A stretch of 64,000 nucleotides of DNA from Alkalihalobacillus bogoriensis ATCC BAA-922. GTDB lineage: Bacteria; Bacillota; Bacilli; Bacillales; Bacillaceae_F. Position 1 is the first letter of the stretch, and each line of letters opens with the position of its first letter. This document shows positions 24,802 through 34,302 of the stretch, piece by piece. The notes beneath the pieces were generated by a model that made no database searches, had not been told where the DNA came from, and saw nothing but the letters and a program-made list of their open reading frames with translations. The position numbers were made by a program, and so were the translations under genes. The stretch is from contig NZ_JHYI01000006.1 of assembly GCF_000621445.1 (NCBI RefSeq), forward strand, positions 391,714 through 455,713. The letters are read 5' to 3'.

Positions 24802-24987
24802 ATTAATGCTTCTCCTTTGTGATTAGATTATTTAAGGATGAGTCAGGGTTTTTTAATATTATTTTTACAACCTTCCCTTAAAGTGACCATTTTAAGTGCT
24901 TTCCAATCCACTTTTTAAAAACTAGTGTTTTCTCTCACCTATCAATTATATTGCCATTGTTTGCTGCATAACGGTTCATTCTTAAAT

Positions 24988-25035
24988 AAAAAACCTATAT
25001 CTTAATTACACAGTAATTTTAAATACAGGTTTTTT
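24988..25035. terminator. Terminator
   Basis: AAAAAACCTATAT and ATACAGGTTTTTT arms; follows the VOC gene on -. Confidence 0.65.
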
Positions 25036-25134
25036 ATTCACTTATCCACGCAAGTGTATTCACCATTTAATAGCTTCGGAAGAAACCATTAATCATTATG
25101 TCTTTTCATATAAATAAAATCGAAAACACCCATA

Positions 25135-26100
25135 TCAGTTTTTGATTTTAATTTTAATTGTATTTTCAGAAGGATCTTCAACAGTAATTTCTTGATTGTC
25201 CTCACTAAAATTGAATCCTAGCCTGCCTAGATTCTCTTTTGCACGGTCATACTCTTCTTCCGTAAAATGGAGAGTAAAATGAGTTAAACCTAATGCATTT
25301 TCCGGAGATGCAGGTAACCCTTTTCCTGACCAAGTGTTCATCCCTATATGATGGTGGTATGCATCTTTGGATACAAAAAGCATATGGGAATCCTTGGCCA
25401 CAATATCTAGTCCAAGTCCTTCTACATAAAAGGTTTCGGACTCTTCTATATCTGATACCTGTAAATGCATGTGACCAATTCTTGTTCCGCTAGGTAATCC
25501 ACTCCATGTACTTCCCTTTATTTCAGCGAATAAATCATCAACGTCTAATGGCGCAGTACCTCCGACATAACCACCTTTACCGTCTCTTTCCCACTGTTCA
25601 GAATCTCTATCCACATATATTTCTATTCCATTACTATCAGGATCTGCTAGGTAAACTGCTTCGCTATATTGATGGTCTGAAGCACCCTGTATTGGATATC
25701 CAGCTTCCAGTAAATGTACTATGGATAAAGCTAAATCTTCTCTAGTAGGCACGACAATTGCAAAGTGATACAAACCGGTTGATTTTAATGGTCGCTCAAC
25801 AAATGATTCCTCTTCTTTTAATAAAAGGTGCGGTACCATTCCATCTGTTGTAAGTTTTGCTGTTTTTTCATCTCTTTCTAGTACTTGAAACCCGATTAAT
25901 TCCTGATAGAAAGTTAAAGAACGGTCTAAGTCAGAGACTTGCAGCTCCACATATCCAATTCTAGGTTCCATGATTCCTGAATAAGTTTCCATAGTCATTT
26001 CTTCATTGTGTCCTTCCTTATTTAGAAATAAAAAAAGTACCACTATAATAGTAAAAATGATTATTATTGAAATAAATCTCATATTTTTCATCTTTTTCAC
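25135..26100 (-). CDS. Membrane-anchored CatE-like VOC dioxygenase
   Basis: 321 residues: an N-terminal hydrophobic anchor (~8-26), then two vicinal-oxygen-chelate modules (GYVELQVSDLDRSLTFYQEL, YHFAIVVP, NGIEIYVD; then IGHMHLQVSDIEESETFYVE, LTHFTLHF). Histidine and glutamate ligand positions resemble CatE (catechol 2,3-dioxygenase) of B. subtilis, which works with CatD against catechols and quinones. The DoxX/CatD-like gene lies 22 bp upstream. The added anchor, absent from CatE as I know it, would put the enzyme outside the membrane. Start GTG 26100, or ATG 26091. Confidence 0.72.
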   Translation of the reverse strand: MKKMKNMRFISIIIIFTIIVVLFLFLNKEGHNEEMTMETYSGIMEPRIGYVELQVSDLDRSLTFYQELIGFQVLERDEKTAKLTTDGMVPHLLLKEEESFVERPLKSTGLYHFAIVVPTREDLALSIVHLLEAGYPIQGASDHQYSEAVYLADPDSNGIEIYVDRDSEQWERDGKGGYVGGTAPLDVDDLFAEIKGSTWSGLPSGTRIGHMHLQVSDIEESETFYVEGLGLDIVAKDSHMLFVSKDAYHHHIGMNTWSGKGLPASPENALGLTHFTLHFTEEEYDRAKENLGRLGFNFSEDNQEITVEDPSENTIKIKIKN

Positions 26101-26122
26101 CCGATAGGCCTGAGCCCTTTTA

Positions 26123-26515
26123 TTATTTGTTTCTTGCCTTTGAAATATAATAATCTAAAGAATAGAGCTTACTTCCGTTTAATAAGAAATACGCAGATAC
26201 TGCCAGTAACACAAGATCATACGCGTAACCTCCAATAAAACCTGTAGCTAATTGTACTGTCACAATAGCCCCTAAAAGCACTAAGACAAAAAGTCCCCCT
26301 ATGATACGTGTGGCCAAACCTAGAAGCATCGCAATTCCACCAACTAACTCAATACTTGCTACGATATAAGCCAAGAATCCAGGCAATCCAATGCTATCAA
26401 ACCACCCAGCAATATTTCCAATACCATCTTGAAATTTACTTGCACCGTGTCCGATAAAAATAACCCCCAAAACCACTCGTAGTAATAGTGCACCAATATC
26501 TTGTTTATTTATCAT
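26123..26515 (-). CDS. DoxX/CatD-like membrane protein
   Basis: 130 residues, four helices, with the DoxX motif LGVIFIGHGASKFQDG near residue 15 and GGIAMLLGLATRIIGGLFVL. CatD (YfiD) is the DoxX partner of CatE in quinone and thiol-stress defence. First gene of a two-gene unit with the VOC protein; AGGAGGAATTATA precedes the ATG. Divergent from the XRE-cupin gene. Confidence 0.8.
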   Translation of the reverse strand: MINKQDIGALLLRVVLGVIFIGHGASKFQDGIGNIAGWFDSIGLPGFLAYIVASIELVGGIAMLLGLATRIIGGLFVLVLLGAIVTVQLATGFIGGYAYDLVLLAVSAYFLLNGSKLYSLDYYISKARNK

Positions 26516-26814
26516 TATAATTCCTCCTAAAGTAATAGAAAATTATTTCAAACCAATATCTTATTCGTATCCGTTAATGCTCCCCCTCTCATTTCAATGT
26601 TCTAAACAGTTGGCGCCTTAATCTATGTGAAAGGAAGCATAATAAGAATAAAATATTCATATTCAAAAACCAAAGCACAAAAATAAAAGCAACTCATTTG
26701 TTTCACGATAAGAATATTAGTTTTCTATATAGTAACAATAGACTTGTAGACTGTCAATGTTTTTGCTATTATTAACATAAGTTTCCTAAAAGAAAACATA
26801 TAGAGGTGAATAGG

Positions 26815-27357
26815 TTGGATATAGGGTCCAAAATTCGTTCAATTAGAAACAGAAAAAAAATTACGATCGCACAAATGTGTGAAGGAACCGGGCTATCGAA
26901 GGGCTTTATAAGTAACGTCGAAAACAACAATACGTCACCTTCCATTAACACTTTAAATACAATAGCAGAGTTTCTGAAGGTGCCACTGCCCTACCTATTA
27001 TTAGAAAAAAAACAGCACATGCGTGTCGTTCGAAAAGATGATAGAAGAAGCTCGTCGTTAAAAAATTTACACATTGAACATATCACGTCAAAAGGTCCTT
27101 TACGAATGATGATCGTTGAATCTCCACCTGGATTTGCCATCGGGGAAGATGAACCCCATGCACATGAAGGAGAGGAAGTTCATTTAGTACTAGAGGGGAA
27201 AGTACTTGCTGAACAAGGAGAAGACTCAATTATCGCAGAAGAAGGCGACTCTTTTAGTTGGAATGCAAGTGTTCCACATATGGTAAAAAACGTTGGAGAC
27301 AAAAAATCAGTCATTCTAATAGCCATTTATTCAGATACAAAAGTAGATGATCTCTAA
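26815..27357 (+). CDS. XRE-family regulator with cupin domain
   Basis: 180 residues: N-terminal HTH (~1-60; TIAQMCEGTGLSKGFISNVE) and C-terminal cupin (~95-175; DEPHAHEGEEVHLVLEGKVL, GDSFSWNASVPHMVKNVGD). Cupin histidines suggest metal or small-molecule sensing. Start is TTG 26815 (GAGGTGA 5 nt upstream); GTG 26806 lies in the ribosome site. Divergent from the CatDE-like pair across ~300 bp, so it is their likely regulator. Confidence 0.82.
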   Translation: MDIGSKIRSIRNRKKITIAQMCEGTGLSKGFISNVENNNTSPSINTLNTIAEFLKVPLPYLLLEKKQHMRVVRKDDRRSSSLKNLHIEHITSKGPLRMMIVESPPGFAIGEDEPHAHEGEEVHLVLEGKVLAEQGEDSIIAEEGDSFSWNASVPHMVKNVGDKKSVILIAIYSDTKVDDL

Positions 27358-27557
27358 TAAGGCGCGGTAGTATGATAAGGACAAAAAGGTCGTTGAGGGT
27401 GAGACAAAAGATTTCTAATGGTCAGAATTCTGAATTCACACCCTTGCCTTTCTCCCCTAGAAGTCACTGTACTTCCCAAGCTACCATCCTCATTTCTTTA
27501 TACTTTAGTTGTCTCCTTACCAAACTTCCGCACCCCATTTAACCCTTATGACACTTT

Positions 27558-28757
27558 CTAGATTGCTTGGTTATCCACTTGGATACTTTTTTGTTTATTG
27601 GGTTTTCCTTTGACAACAACATAAACAACATAAATAACTAGCACCATACCATATACAATTGAAGCAGTAAGATATACAGTTTGATAAGATGTGACTGTGG
27701 CTACTAAACCTAGGATAAAGGAGCCACCTCCAATTCCTAAATCAAAGAAGTTGAAGAAGGTAGCCATAGCATCCTCATGTTCATGTTCCTCTACTAAGTT
27801 CATGCACCACGTTTGAACAGCTGGAAAAATGGCACCAAAACCAAATCCATAAAAGGTAGCTGCGATTAAAAACATGCTATCACTGACTGCTACATACAGA
27901 ATAACCAATCCTATAATGGACAAAACAGAGCCTGGAATTAAGATAATCGACGGCCCGTACTTATCAAATAACTTTCCTGATAGTAAACGAATGATAAAAC
28001 TTGCTGCGGCAATCAATAAGAAAAACAGTCCTACTTGGGTAAAATCCTTCTCTATTGCGTATAAAGAAAAGAAAGACATAATTCCTCCTGCGGCAATTCC
28101 AATTAAAAGGATGAGCAACGCAGGAAACAGAACTCGTTTCTCCAATAGTTTAAATTTCCCACTCACTTGTTTATCTAACTCTTTTCCTTTAGGTGCTCTT
28201 TTTATAAAAATAGCCATGATAACAGCTAGGAAGAGAACGCCCATTCCTCCAAAGAATAATCGTTGAAAATCATATAATTCTAGTGTCATAATCCCAATCA
28301 TTGGACCTACAGAGATGGCTACTGTTTCTCCAACACCAAAATAGCCAATTCCCTCGCCTCGACGATCTTTAGGAATGATTTCAGCAGCAAGTGTTGCAAA
28401 GTAAGTGGTTGCTAAACCGAATCCAGCCCCATGGATCAAACGAATAAATAATAACGTCGATATGTTACTAGAGAGATAATAGGCACCTGTAGAAAGAGCA
28501 ATAATGACAATACCTAAAATTAAAAGAATTTTTTTATCAAACTTCGTTGCAAGCATTCCCGCAAATGGGCGAATGAGAATAGCTGATAACATAAAAATAC
28601 CTGTTACTAAACCAACCTGACTTGCTCCCCCACCTAAAGTTGTGACAAATAAGGGAAGAGTCGGTAATAGCATTTCAAAAATCATAAAAACTAAGGCATT
28701 GGATATCACTACGAAAATAAACGAAAGCGACCAAACCTTATTGTCTATAGTTGTCAT
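27558..28757 (-). CDS. MFS efflux transporter
   Basis: 399 residues, twelve helices, central loop at ~185-210. Motif LATKFDKKILLILGIVIIAL takes the place of motif A, and GRGEGIGYFGVGETVAISVGP-like motif C (RRGEGIGYFGVGETVA) marks an exporter. Located 80 bp downstream of a MerR regulator with a MerR-type promoter between them, as in Blt/Bmr multidrug systems. Drug range unknown. Confidence 0.85.
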   Translation of the reverse strand: MTTIDNKVWSLSFIFVVISNALVFMIFEMLLPTLPLFVTTLGGGASQVGLVTGIFMLSAILIRPFAGMLATKFDKKILLILGIVIIALSTGAYYLSSNISTLLFIRLIHGAGFGLATTYFATLAAEIIPKDRRGEGIGYFGVGETVAISVGPMIGIMTLELYDFQRLFFGGMGVLFLAVIMAIFIKRAPKGKELDKQVSGKFKLLEKRVLFPALLILLIGIAAGGIMSFFSLYAIEKDFTQVGLFFLLIAAASFIIRLLSGKLFDKYGPSIILIPGSVLSIIGLVILYVAVSDSMFLIAATFYGFGFGAIFPAVQTWCMNLVEEHEHEDAMATFFNFFDLGIGGGSFILGLVATVTSYQTVYLTASIVYGMVLVIYVVYVVVKGKPNKQKSIQVDNQAI

Positions 28758-28810
28758 TCCAATCTCTCCTTTTTGTGTTAGTCATATGTCCTTTACGAGC
28801 AACAGAACAA

Positions 28811-28841
28811 ATAATAAACCTTCCTGTAAGGGGAAGGTCAA
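28811..28841 (-). promoter_or_regulatory. MerR-type promoter and operator for the MFS gene
   Basis: On the - strand TTGACC, 19-bp spacer, TATTAT. The long spacer holds the dyad ACCTTCC-N7-GGAAGGT (28818-28838). A 19-bp spacer with the operator between -35 and -10 is the hallmark of activation by DNA untwisting. The -35 overlaps the stop codon of the regulator gene. Confidence 0.85.
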
Positions 28842-29656
28842 TAGCTAACTTGAATTTGTATTTCTGTCAGGTAATCTTTTTTGCTTTTTGAAATGTAATG
28901 GTCAATGATAGTTCTTTCGATGGCATCCCCTATTATTTGAAGATCGTTCTCTTTAATATAATCTAGTAAAACTTTATAATACTGAGATGAGTTATTATGA
29001 TCTCCCCTGTAAAAAATGCTAGCATACGTCCCTTTTTGAAAGGTGGTTACTAATGGGCTTTGGATATCTTCTTCCTCTGTTAAGATGAAAATAGAGTTAT
29101 ATTTATCAAACTTATTATTTTTAATATCATTTACATCTATTGTAAGGCCGACACCACCAATAAAAATCGAGGAATTCATGTTTGCCAAATTCTCTAATTG
29201 CCTCAATGAAACCTCCATCTCGGGTTCTGAATGGATTTTTTCCACCAACCTCACTATTTGCCTCTCGTTTATTTCTACTATTTTCACTTTTTCTAATTCC
29301 TTTATTTCTTGAGCAAATTTAATATCGTTAATACGATTTTGAAATCTACGGTTAACTTGTTCTAATTCGTTTATTTTTTGCTCTGTTAATTTTTTTTGCT
29401 TCTCCAATAGATCTAAGAAACCTCCAATATCCCTATGGTCTAGATGACCCTTGATTTCCTTCAAAGAAAATCCTAATTTCTTTAAATACTGAATCGTATT
29501 TAGTTGTTCAAACTGTTCGGTTGAATAATATCTATATCCATTACTAGTATCAACTTGTCTTGGCTCTAGTAATCCAATCTGATCATAATATCTCAGTGTT
29601 TTCATAGTCATATTATGAAGTTTTGCCATTTCTCCTATTGTGAACAGATTTTTCAT
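28838..29656 (-). CDS. MerR-family activator (BltR/BmrR-like)
   Basis: 272 residues: winged HTH (LFTIGEMAKLHNMTMKTLRY ... NGYRYYSTEQFEQL), coiled-coil dimerisation helix (~75-125, EKQKKLTEQKINELEQVNRR) and a C-terminal GyrI-like drug-binding domain (~150-270). It should bind hydrophobic drugs and activate the downstream MFS gene from the 19-bp-spacer promoter. Confidence 0.87.
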   Translation of the reverse strand: MKNLFTIGEMAKLHNMTMKTLRYYDQIGLLEPRQVDTSNGYRYYSTEQFEQLNTIQYLKKLGFSLKEIKGHLDHRDIGGFLDLLEKQKKLTEQKINELEQVNRRFQNRINDIKFAQEIKELEKVKIVEINERQIVRLVEKIHSEPEMEVSLRQLENLANMNSSIFIGGVGLTIDVNDIKNNKFDKYNSIFILTEEEDIQSPLVTTFQKGTYASIFYRGDHNNSSQYYKVLLDYIKENDLQIIGDAIERTIIDHYISKSKKDYLTEIQIQVSY

Positions 29657-29736
29657 TAAAGCATCCTTTCCTCTATTTTTTTTATAACACTATCATACCC
29701 AGTTTGCACTTTAAAATCAGTTATGAAACCAAAAGA

Positions 29737-29788
29737 AAAGACATTAACATCGTAATTTCATACTGAAATCACTTTTGCTAATGTCTTT
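29737..29788. terminator. Hairpin inside the island
   Basis: AAAGACATTA and TAATGTCTTT arms enclosing a second hairpin (ATTTCA/TGAAAT). Confidence 0.6.
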
Positions 29789-29863
29789 CCTATGATTAAT
29801 TGTGCTTAGGAATTTCAATTTCATCTAATACAGCAATTGCGTAACTTGATAGGCAGCTTTTGA

Positions 29864-30262
29864 AACATCTCCTTATCGAAGCTTTTGGTCCAAAAACTAA
29901 AGGAACACAAACTGGCTCAGGAAAAAATGAAAAAACGTTTTGGTGAATATTTTCACCAAGAATTGGATCTCGTTTTCTCCAAAAGCGATGGCGCATATCA
30001 TAATCGATCGAACGTTAGACGACAGTTATACAATCTCATGAAAAAAGTCAAGGTCCGACGCATTACGTTTCTTGATCTGAGCCATACGCAGTCCAGTATG
30101 CTATTCGGACGGGCCAATCCTAGCATTGTGCAGAAACGGTTAGGACATAACGACATCCAAACTACCTATCGATACTATGGCCATTTATGGGCAAACGTAG
30201 ACAAAGAAGCCGTTGATTCGTTAGAAGGGGAAATGGAGAAGACAAGAATGAAAACCGAATAA
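29864..30262 (+). pseudogene. Tyrosine recombinase (integrase) C-terminal remnant
   Basis: Open frame from 29864 (after an in-frame TGA) to 30262, 132 codons; only the C-terminal half of a ~380-residue phage-type integrase remains. The active-site region is degenerate: the box that normally reads HDLRHTHAS appears as LDLSHTQSS, so the H-x-x-R residues are lost. KRLGHNDIQTTYRYYGH keeps the second H and the catalytic Y region. It adjoins the intact tRNA-Ala, as expected for the island integrase, and cannot be active. Confidence 0.82.
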
Positions 30263-30294
30263 GTGTGAATTTCTGTGAACGTGGAGCAAAAATA

Positions 30295-30395
30295 AAAAAC
30301 GACACACCTTCTCACTATCGTGAGAAACCGCGTCGTTATTACAATATGTATGGTGGAGCATAGCGGGATCGAACCGCTGACCTCTACGCTGCCAG
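30295..30395 (-). repeat. Attachment-site repeat at the intact tRNA-Ala
   Basis: Proximal partner of 23442-23543. It includes the tRNA terminator (ACGAC ... GTCGT stem with inner TTCTCA/TGAGAA) and the tRNA 3' half. Confidence 0.85.
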
Positions 30396-30426
30396 CGTAG
30401 CGCTCTCCCAGCTGAGCTAATGCCCC
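30351..30426 (-). tRNA. tRNA-Ala (GGC)
   Basis: Reads from 30426 to 30351. Acceptor GGGGCAT/ATGCTCC (one G-U pair), D arm AGCTCAGCTGGGAGAGC, anticodon arm CTACG-CTGGCAG-CGTAG with anticodon GGC, T arm with GTTCGATC, and encoded CCA. Seventy-six nt. It is the integration site of the island. Confidence 0.95.
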
Positions 30427-30461
30427 GTGACTTGCGTCAATATTTCAATTATACGGACGAA

Positions 30462-30633
30462 TTAAGATAACGTCAAGGCAAAAACAATATCTAATAAAAA
30501 CCAAGCAACTCCTGCGACAATCGCTATAAACAAAGCACCATATATATTTTCTTTTTTAAATTGCTTATATTTAGAGTAATCAAAAATGACCCATCCAATA
30601 AAAATCGCTAAAGCAAAAAAAATCGCATTCATT
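30462..30633 (-). pseudogene. Small two-helix membrane protein with apparent frameshift
   Basis: ATG 30633 gives MNAIFFALAIF. One frame over, the sequence continues IGWVIFDYSKYKQFKKENIY and then a second helix (GALFIAIVAGVAWFLLDIVF) to TAA 30462-30464. The join is a run of six A on the + strand (30600-30605); five would restore a 56-residue two-helix protein. It may be real decay or a homopolymer error. Confidence 0.5.
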
Positions 30634-30719
30634 TCGCTCGCCCTTCCGCCCGTTAGTTACTATTATTTTAACAAACAAAGAGGAGGCAAACAAGAAGAAG
30701 ACCGAGTGCACCACTCGGT

Positions 30720-31118
30720 CTAATACAAAATAGTTGCTTCTAATTCTCGGACAACATTTGAAGCGATATCGACATATTTTTTTTGAAGGGACGCATCTTC
30801 ATCTTGCGGCTCAGAAAATTGATTTACTAATGGATTAGGGTCTTTTACCATATCATCAAGCCCTCTTTGATATTTATGCGCAAGAACAAATGGTTGACCT
30901 AAACGAACCCGGACCCCTTTTTGTTCAAGCTCCCCATCGACTGCTTGAAAAGGAAGTCGAAAAAAGATATAACTGCCATTGTCATCAATTTTATAATCAA
31001 AATATCCATGGTCATAATCCCAGTTTCCACCGATAACATATCCTAATGGTTTTAATTTTTTTTCTAAATCATATAAGAGAAATTCTCGATTTACGACTTG
31101 TGATTGTAGTTGAATCAT
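30720..31118 (-). CDS. yugN: YugN-like family protein
   Basis: 132 residues matching YugN: YVIGGNWDYDHGYFDYKIDD, YIFFRLPFQAVDGELEQKGV and VRLGQPFVLAHKYQRGLDD. Function unknown; the pgi-yugN neighbourhood is kept in Bacillus. Start ATG 31118 has GAAAGGA 8 nt upstream; the longer frame would begin inside the pgi terminator. Confidence 0.85.
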   Translation of the reverse strand: MIQLQSQVVNREFLLYDLEKKLKPLGYVIGGNWDYDHGYFDYKIDDNGSYIFFRLPFQAVDGELEQKGVRVRLGQPFVLAHKYQRGLDDMVKDPNPLVNQFSEPQDEDASLQKKYVDIASNVVRELEATILY

Positions 31119-31166
31119 CCCGCTCATCCTTTCACCCATTCTCCTATATAGAATTCCCGATAAATG

Positions 31167-31204
31167 AAAAAACATGCCCAACGATTTACGCTAGGCATGT
31201 TTTT
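31167..31204 (-). terminator. Terminator of pgi
   Basis: AAAACATGCC and GGCATGTTTTT arms around a 15-nt loop. Confidence 0.8.
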
Positions 31205-31207
31205 CAA

Positions 31208-32557
31208 TTATTTTAAACGAGCTTCTAATTCCGCTTTTTCTTGTTCAAATCCAGGCTTACCAAGTAAAGCAAACATATTTTTCTTATATGCTTCAACTCC
31301 TGGTTGGTCAAACGGATTCACTCCAAGTAAATACCCACTCATCCCACATGCTTTTTCAAAGAAATAAACGAGATATCCGAATGTATATTCATTTAGCTCA
31401 GGCACGTTTACGATTAAGTTTGGTACGTCACCGTCTGTATGAGCTAACATTGTTCCTTCAAATGCTTTTTTATTGACGAAGTCCATTGTTTTTCCAGCTA
31501 AATAATTGAGCCCATCTAAATCAGAAGCGGCTTCTTCAATGACGATTTCTTCTTTTACATTTTCGACATTGATAATCGTTTCAAAAAGGTCACGTCGGCC
31601 ATCTTGGACATATTGCCCCATCGAATGTAAGTCAGTTGAAAAATCAACAGCTCCAGGGAAAATTCCTTTTTGATCTTTTCCTTCACTTTCTCCGAATAAT
31701 TGTTTCCACCATTCAGAAAAGAAATGAAGCTGTGGCTCATAGTTCACCATAAGTTCAATTGTTTTCCCTTTATTATATAAAGCATTTCGTACAGCCGCAT
31801 ATTGATATGCTTCGTTATCAGCAAGGCTTGGATTGTTTAAATCTTTGCTTGCATCTTGTGCACCTTTCATCATTTTTTCAATGTCTAAGCCAGCCACCGC
31901 AATTGGCAACAGTCCTACGGCAGTAAGCACAGAGAAACGACCACCGACATCATCAGGAATGACAAAAGACTCATAGCCTTCTTCATTAGCAAGCGTTTTT
32001 AATGCGCCTCTTTCTTTATCCGTTGTCGCAAAAATTCGTTTTCTCGCTTCTTCTTGTCCATATTTCTTTTCTAAAAATTCGCGGAAAATACGGAATGCAA
32101 TTGCAGGTTCTGTCGTTGTTCCTGATTTAGAAATAACATTCACAGATACATCTTTTCCTTCAAGTAATGACAGTAAATGTTTTACATATGTAGATGAAAT
32201 ATTGTTCCCAACAAAGAAAATTTGCGGTGTTTTACGCTCTTCTTTTGGAAGTGTGTTATAAAACGAATGTTGTAATGCTTCGATTGCCGCACGAGCCCCT
32301 AAATATGAACCTCCGATACCGACAACAAGTAACACATCAGAATCCGCTTTAATTTTCTCAGCTGCTTTTTGAATGCGAGCAAATTCCTCTTTGTCATAAT
32401 TGTTCGGTAGCTCGATCCATCCTAGAAAATCACTTCCCGCTCCTGTCCCATTGTGCAAAGCCTCATGTGCTGCTGTCACAGCGGGTTGAAGATAGTCAAT
32501 TTCATGTTGTTCAAAAAATGGTAAAGCTTTTTTGTAATCAAAACGTACTTTGGTCAT
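31208..32557 (-). CDS. pgi: Glucose-6-phosphate isomerase
   Basis: 449 residues, usual length for the bacterial short form. Signatures: [35 protein letters not shown] (phosphosugar-binding SIS motif), [20 protein letters not shown] and [16 protein letters not shown]. Interconverts glucose-6-phosphate and fructose-6-phosphate. GGAGGGG precedes ATG 32557; a family-A repeat lies in the upstream gap. Confidence 0.97.
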   Translation of the reverse strand: MTKVRFDYKKALPFFEQHEIDYLQPAVTAAHEALHNGTGAGSDFLGWIELPNNYDKEEFARIQKAAEKIKADSDVLLVVGIGGSYLGARAAIEALQHSFYNTLPKEERKTPQIFFVGNNISSTYVKHLLSLLEGKDVSVNVISKSGTTTEPAIAFRIFREFLEKKYGQEEARKRIFATTDKERGALKTLANEEGYESFVIPDDVGGRFSVLTAVGLLPIAVAGLDIEKMMKGAQDASKDLNNPSLADNEAYQYAAVRNALYNKGKTIELMVNYEPQLHFFSEWWKQLFGESEGKDQKGIFPGAVDFSTDLHSMGQYVQDGRRDLFETIINVENVKEEIVIEEAASDLDGLNYLAGKTMDFVNKKAFEGTMLAHTDGDVPNLIVNVPELNEYTFGYLVYFFEKACGMSGYLLGVNPFDQPGVEAYKKNMFALLGKPGFEQEKAELEARLK

Positions 32558-32708
32558 TTCGACCCCTCCTCTATACTAAGTACCCTATTCAACTTTATAA
32601 AATTGCTTCGGACAATTCAAGCAAAGTTTGCAAAATAAACGTGTCAATTTTACGAAAGCATGTTTATTTTGCCAAACTACCTTTGATTTTAAACAGACTT
32701 TATATTGT

Positions 32709-32897
32709 TACGGACATCTATTCCGCTATGTCTGAAAAATCACGGGATTAGATTATGAGGATCGTTCGGACATCTGTTCCGCTATTTACCTTTTTTCAGG
32801 GTTTTTCTCCATTATTTTCGGACAATAACGGAACGTATGTCCGAACGACTCGATAAAAAGCTAGTTTTTCACTAAGTAGCGGAACAGATGTCCGTTA
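32709..32897. repeat. Composite palindromic repeat family A, copy d
   Basis: Forward modules start at 32711 and 32767, inverted modules end at 32843 and 32895. The second module reads CGGACATCTGTTCCGCTATT and the last is nearly its exact complement. Lies between tandem - strand genes, upstream of pgi. Confidence 0.88.
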
Positions 32898-32950
32898 GCC
32901 GTAATTGCCCGACCGAGCAATGAAAAAAAGAGGAAGACTTACTCTTCCCC

Positions 32951-34126
32951 TTATAGTGCATGAGTTAAAATTTGTTTCACATCTTCTTTTTCTAACCATT
33001 TAAAATTACCAAACGGACCAGATGCTGTTGCTATTTGAGCTAATCGATCCAATTGCGAATCGTCAATGGAATAATCAGCAAGGCGTGCAGGGGCTCCTAA
33101 ACCAACCCAAAACTGTGATAGTTTTTCGATGCCTTCTAAGGCGATTTGTTCATCTGATTTCCCTTCTTGGTCAACGCCAAATACACGTGTCGCTAATTGA
33201 ACGTGACGCTCCATATTTCGCTCATGTAAAGAATAACGAAGCCAGTGAGGGAAGATTATCGCCAAGCCACCTGCATGAGGAATATCGTACACTGCAGATA
33301 CAGCATGTTCAATTCGATGGGAACCCCAATCTCCTCTTGCTCCCATTTGAATAACACCATTTAACGCCATTGTCCCACAATACATAATCGTTTCTCGGTG
33401 TTCATAGTTTTGTAAATTCTCTAACAGCTTCGGCGCTGTTTCCACTACGGTTATTAATATCGATTCACACATTTTATCTTGTAGTGGTGTATTTGTATCA
33501 TGATGAAAATAAGATTCAAGTACATGACTCATCATGTCGACAACACCGTAGACGGTTTGATCTTCTGGAACCGTCATTGTATAAGTTGGGTCTAGGATTG
33601 AAAATGCAGGATATGAATAAGGACTTGACCATCCTAACTTTTCATTTGTCTCCCATTTTGTAATGACAGAGTTGGCGTTCATTTCAGAGCCTGTCGCGGC
33701 TAACGTTAAGATCGTACCGATCGGTAATGCTCCTGTGGCTGTTGCTTTTTTTGAAATAATGTCCCAAACGTCACCATCATATTTAGCTCCAACGGCAACT
33801 GCCTTTGCTGCATCAATGACACTCCCGCCTCCAACAGCTAATACAAGATCAATGTTTTCTGTTTTACAAATGTCAACGCCTTTATGTACAGTTGTTAATC
33901 TTGGGTTTGGTTCGACACCCGCTAATTCGAAAACACGAGTGTTACTTTTCGCTAACTCATTGATAACCTCGTCATATAAACCGTTTTTCTTAATACTACC
34001 TCCGCCATAAACGAGCAAAATATTGTTACCATAACGGGAAACTTCTTCACTTAGCTCTTGGATTTGGTCTTTACCAAATCGTAATCTTGTTGGATTTTGA
34101 AATACAAATGAATTCATTTCATTCAC
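32951..34126 (-). CDS. yugJ: Iron-containing alcohol dehydrogenase (YugJ-like)
   Basis: 391 residues: nucleotide-binding [14 protein letters not shown] and [20 protein letters not shown], metal-site residues in [15 protein letters not shown] and [20 protein letters not shown]. It belongs to the NADH-dependent butanol dehydrogenase branch of group III ADHs. Its place between yuzA and pgi matches B. subtilis yugJ/yugK. Confidence 0.9.
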   Translation of the reverse strand: MNEMNSFVFQNPTRLRFGKDQIQELSEEVSRYGNNILLVYGGGSIKKNGLYDEVINELAKSNTRVFELAGVEPNPRLTTVHKGVDICKTENIDLVLAVGGGSVIDAAKAVAVGAKYDGDVWDIISKKATATGALPIGTILTLAATGSEMNANSVITKWETNEKLGWSSPYSYPAFSILDPTYTMTVPEDQTVYGVVDMMSHVLESYFHHDTNTPLQDKMCESILITVVETAPKLLENLQNYEHRETIMYCGTMALNGVIQMGARGDWGSHRIEHAVSAVYDIPHAGGLAIIFPHWLRYSLHERNMERHVQLATRVFGVDQEGKSDEQIALEGIEKLSQFWVGLGAPARLADYSIDDSQLDRLAQIATASGPFGNFKWLEKEDVKQILTHAL

Positions 34127-34302
34127 TTCCTTTCTTTGTTTTTATTATGTCCTATCTGAAAAAACAATGTAAAGAAACTTGACTCCGAAAGCCAATTGTT
34201 TAACTTTGGTAATTAGAATTATGCATATTTTATCCGATTTCATCCATTCTAAGAGAAGAAGCACATCATGTGCTAATCCTTTAGCTAACGGAGGTGAATG
34301 TT

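Larger units (their letters stand above)
23544..30394. mobile_element. Genomic island integrated in tRNA-Ala(GGC)
   Basis: The 6.85-kb segment is bounded by the ~100-bp direct repeat made of the tRNA-Ala 3' half and its terminator. The intact tRNA is on the right, next to a tyrosine-recombinase remnant, the standard arrangement for tRNA-integrated elements. Cargo: GTP cyclohydrolase II paralogue, CatE/CatD-like pair, XRE-cupin regulator, MFS pump with MerR regulator. No replication or transfer genes; the element looks fixed. 23544-24054 and 24802-25134 hold no gene I can support. Confidence 0.8.

Noticed and set aside
24802..25134. FMN riboswitch upstream of the GTP cyclohydrolase II-like gene
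   Set aside because: No RFN-element motifs found; only a terminator and A/T-rich DNA.
29796..29996. 66-codon - strand frame opposite the integrase remnant
   Set aside because: Mostly a shadow of the integrase frame; the last 20 residues look protein-like but cannot be tied to a family.
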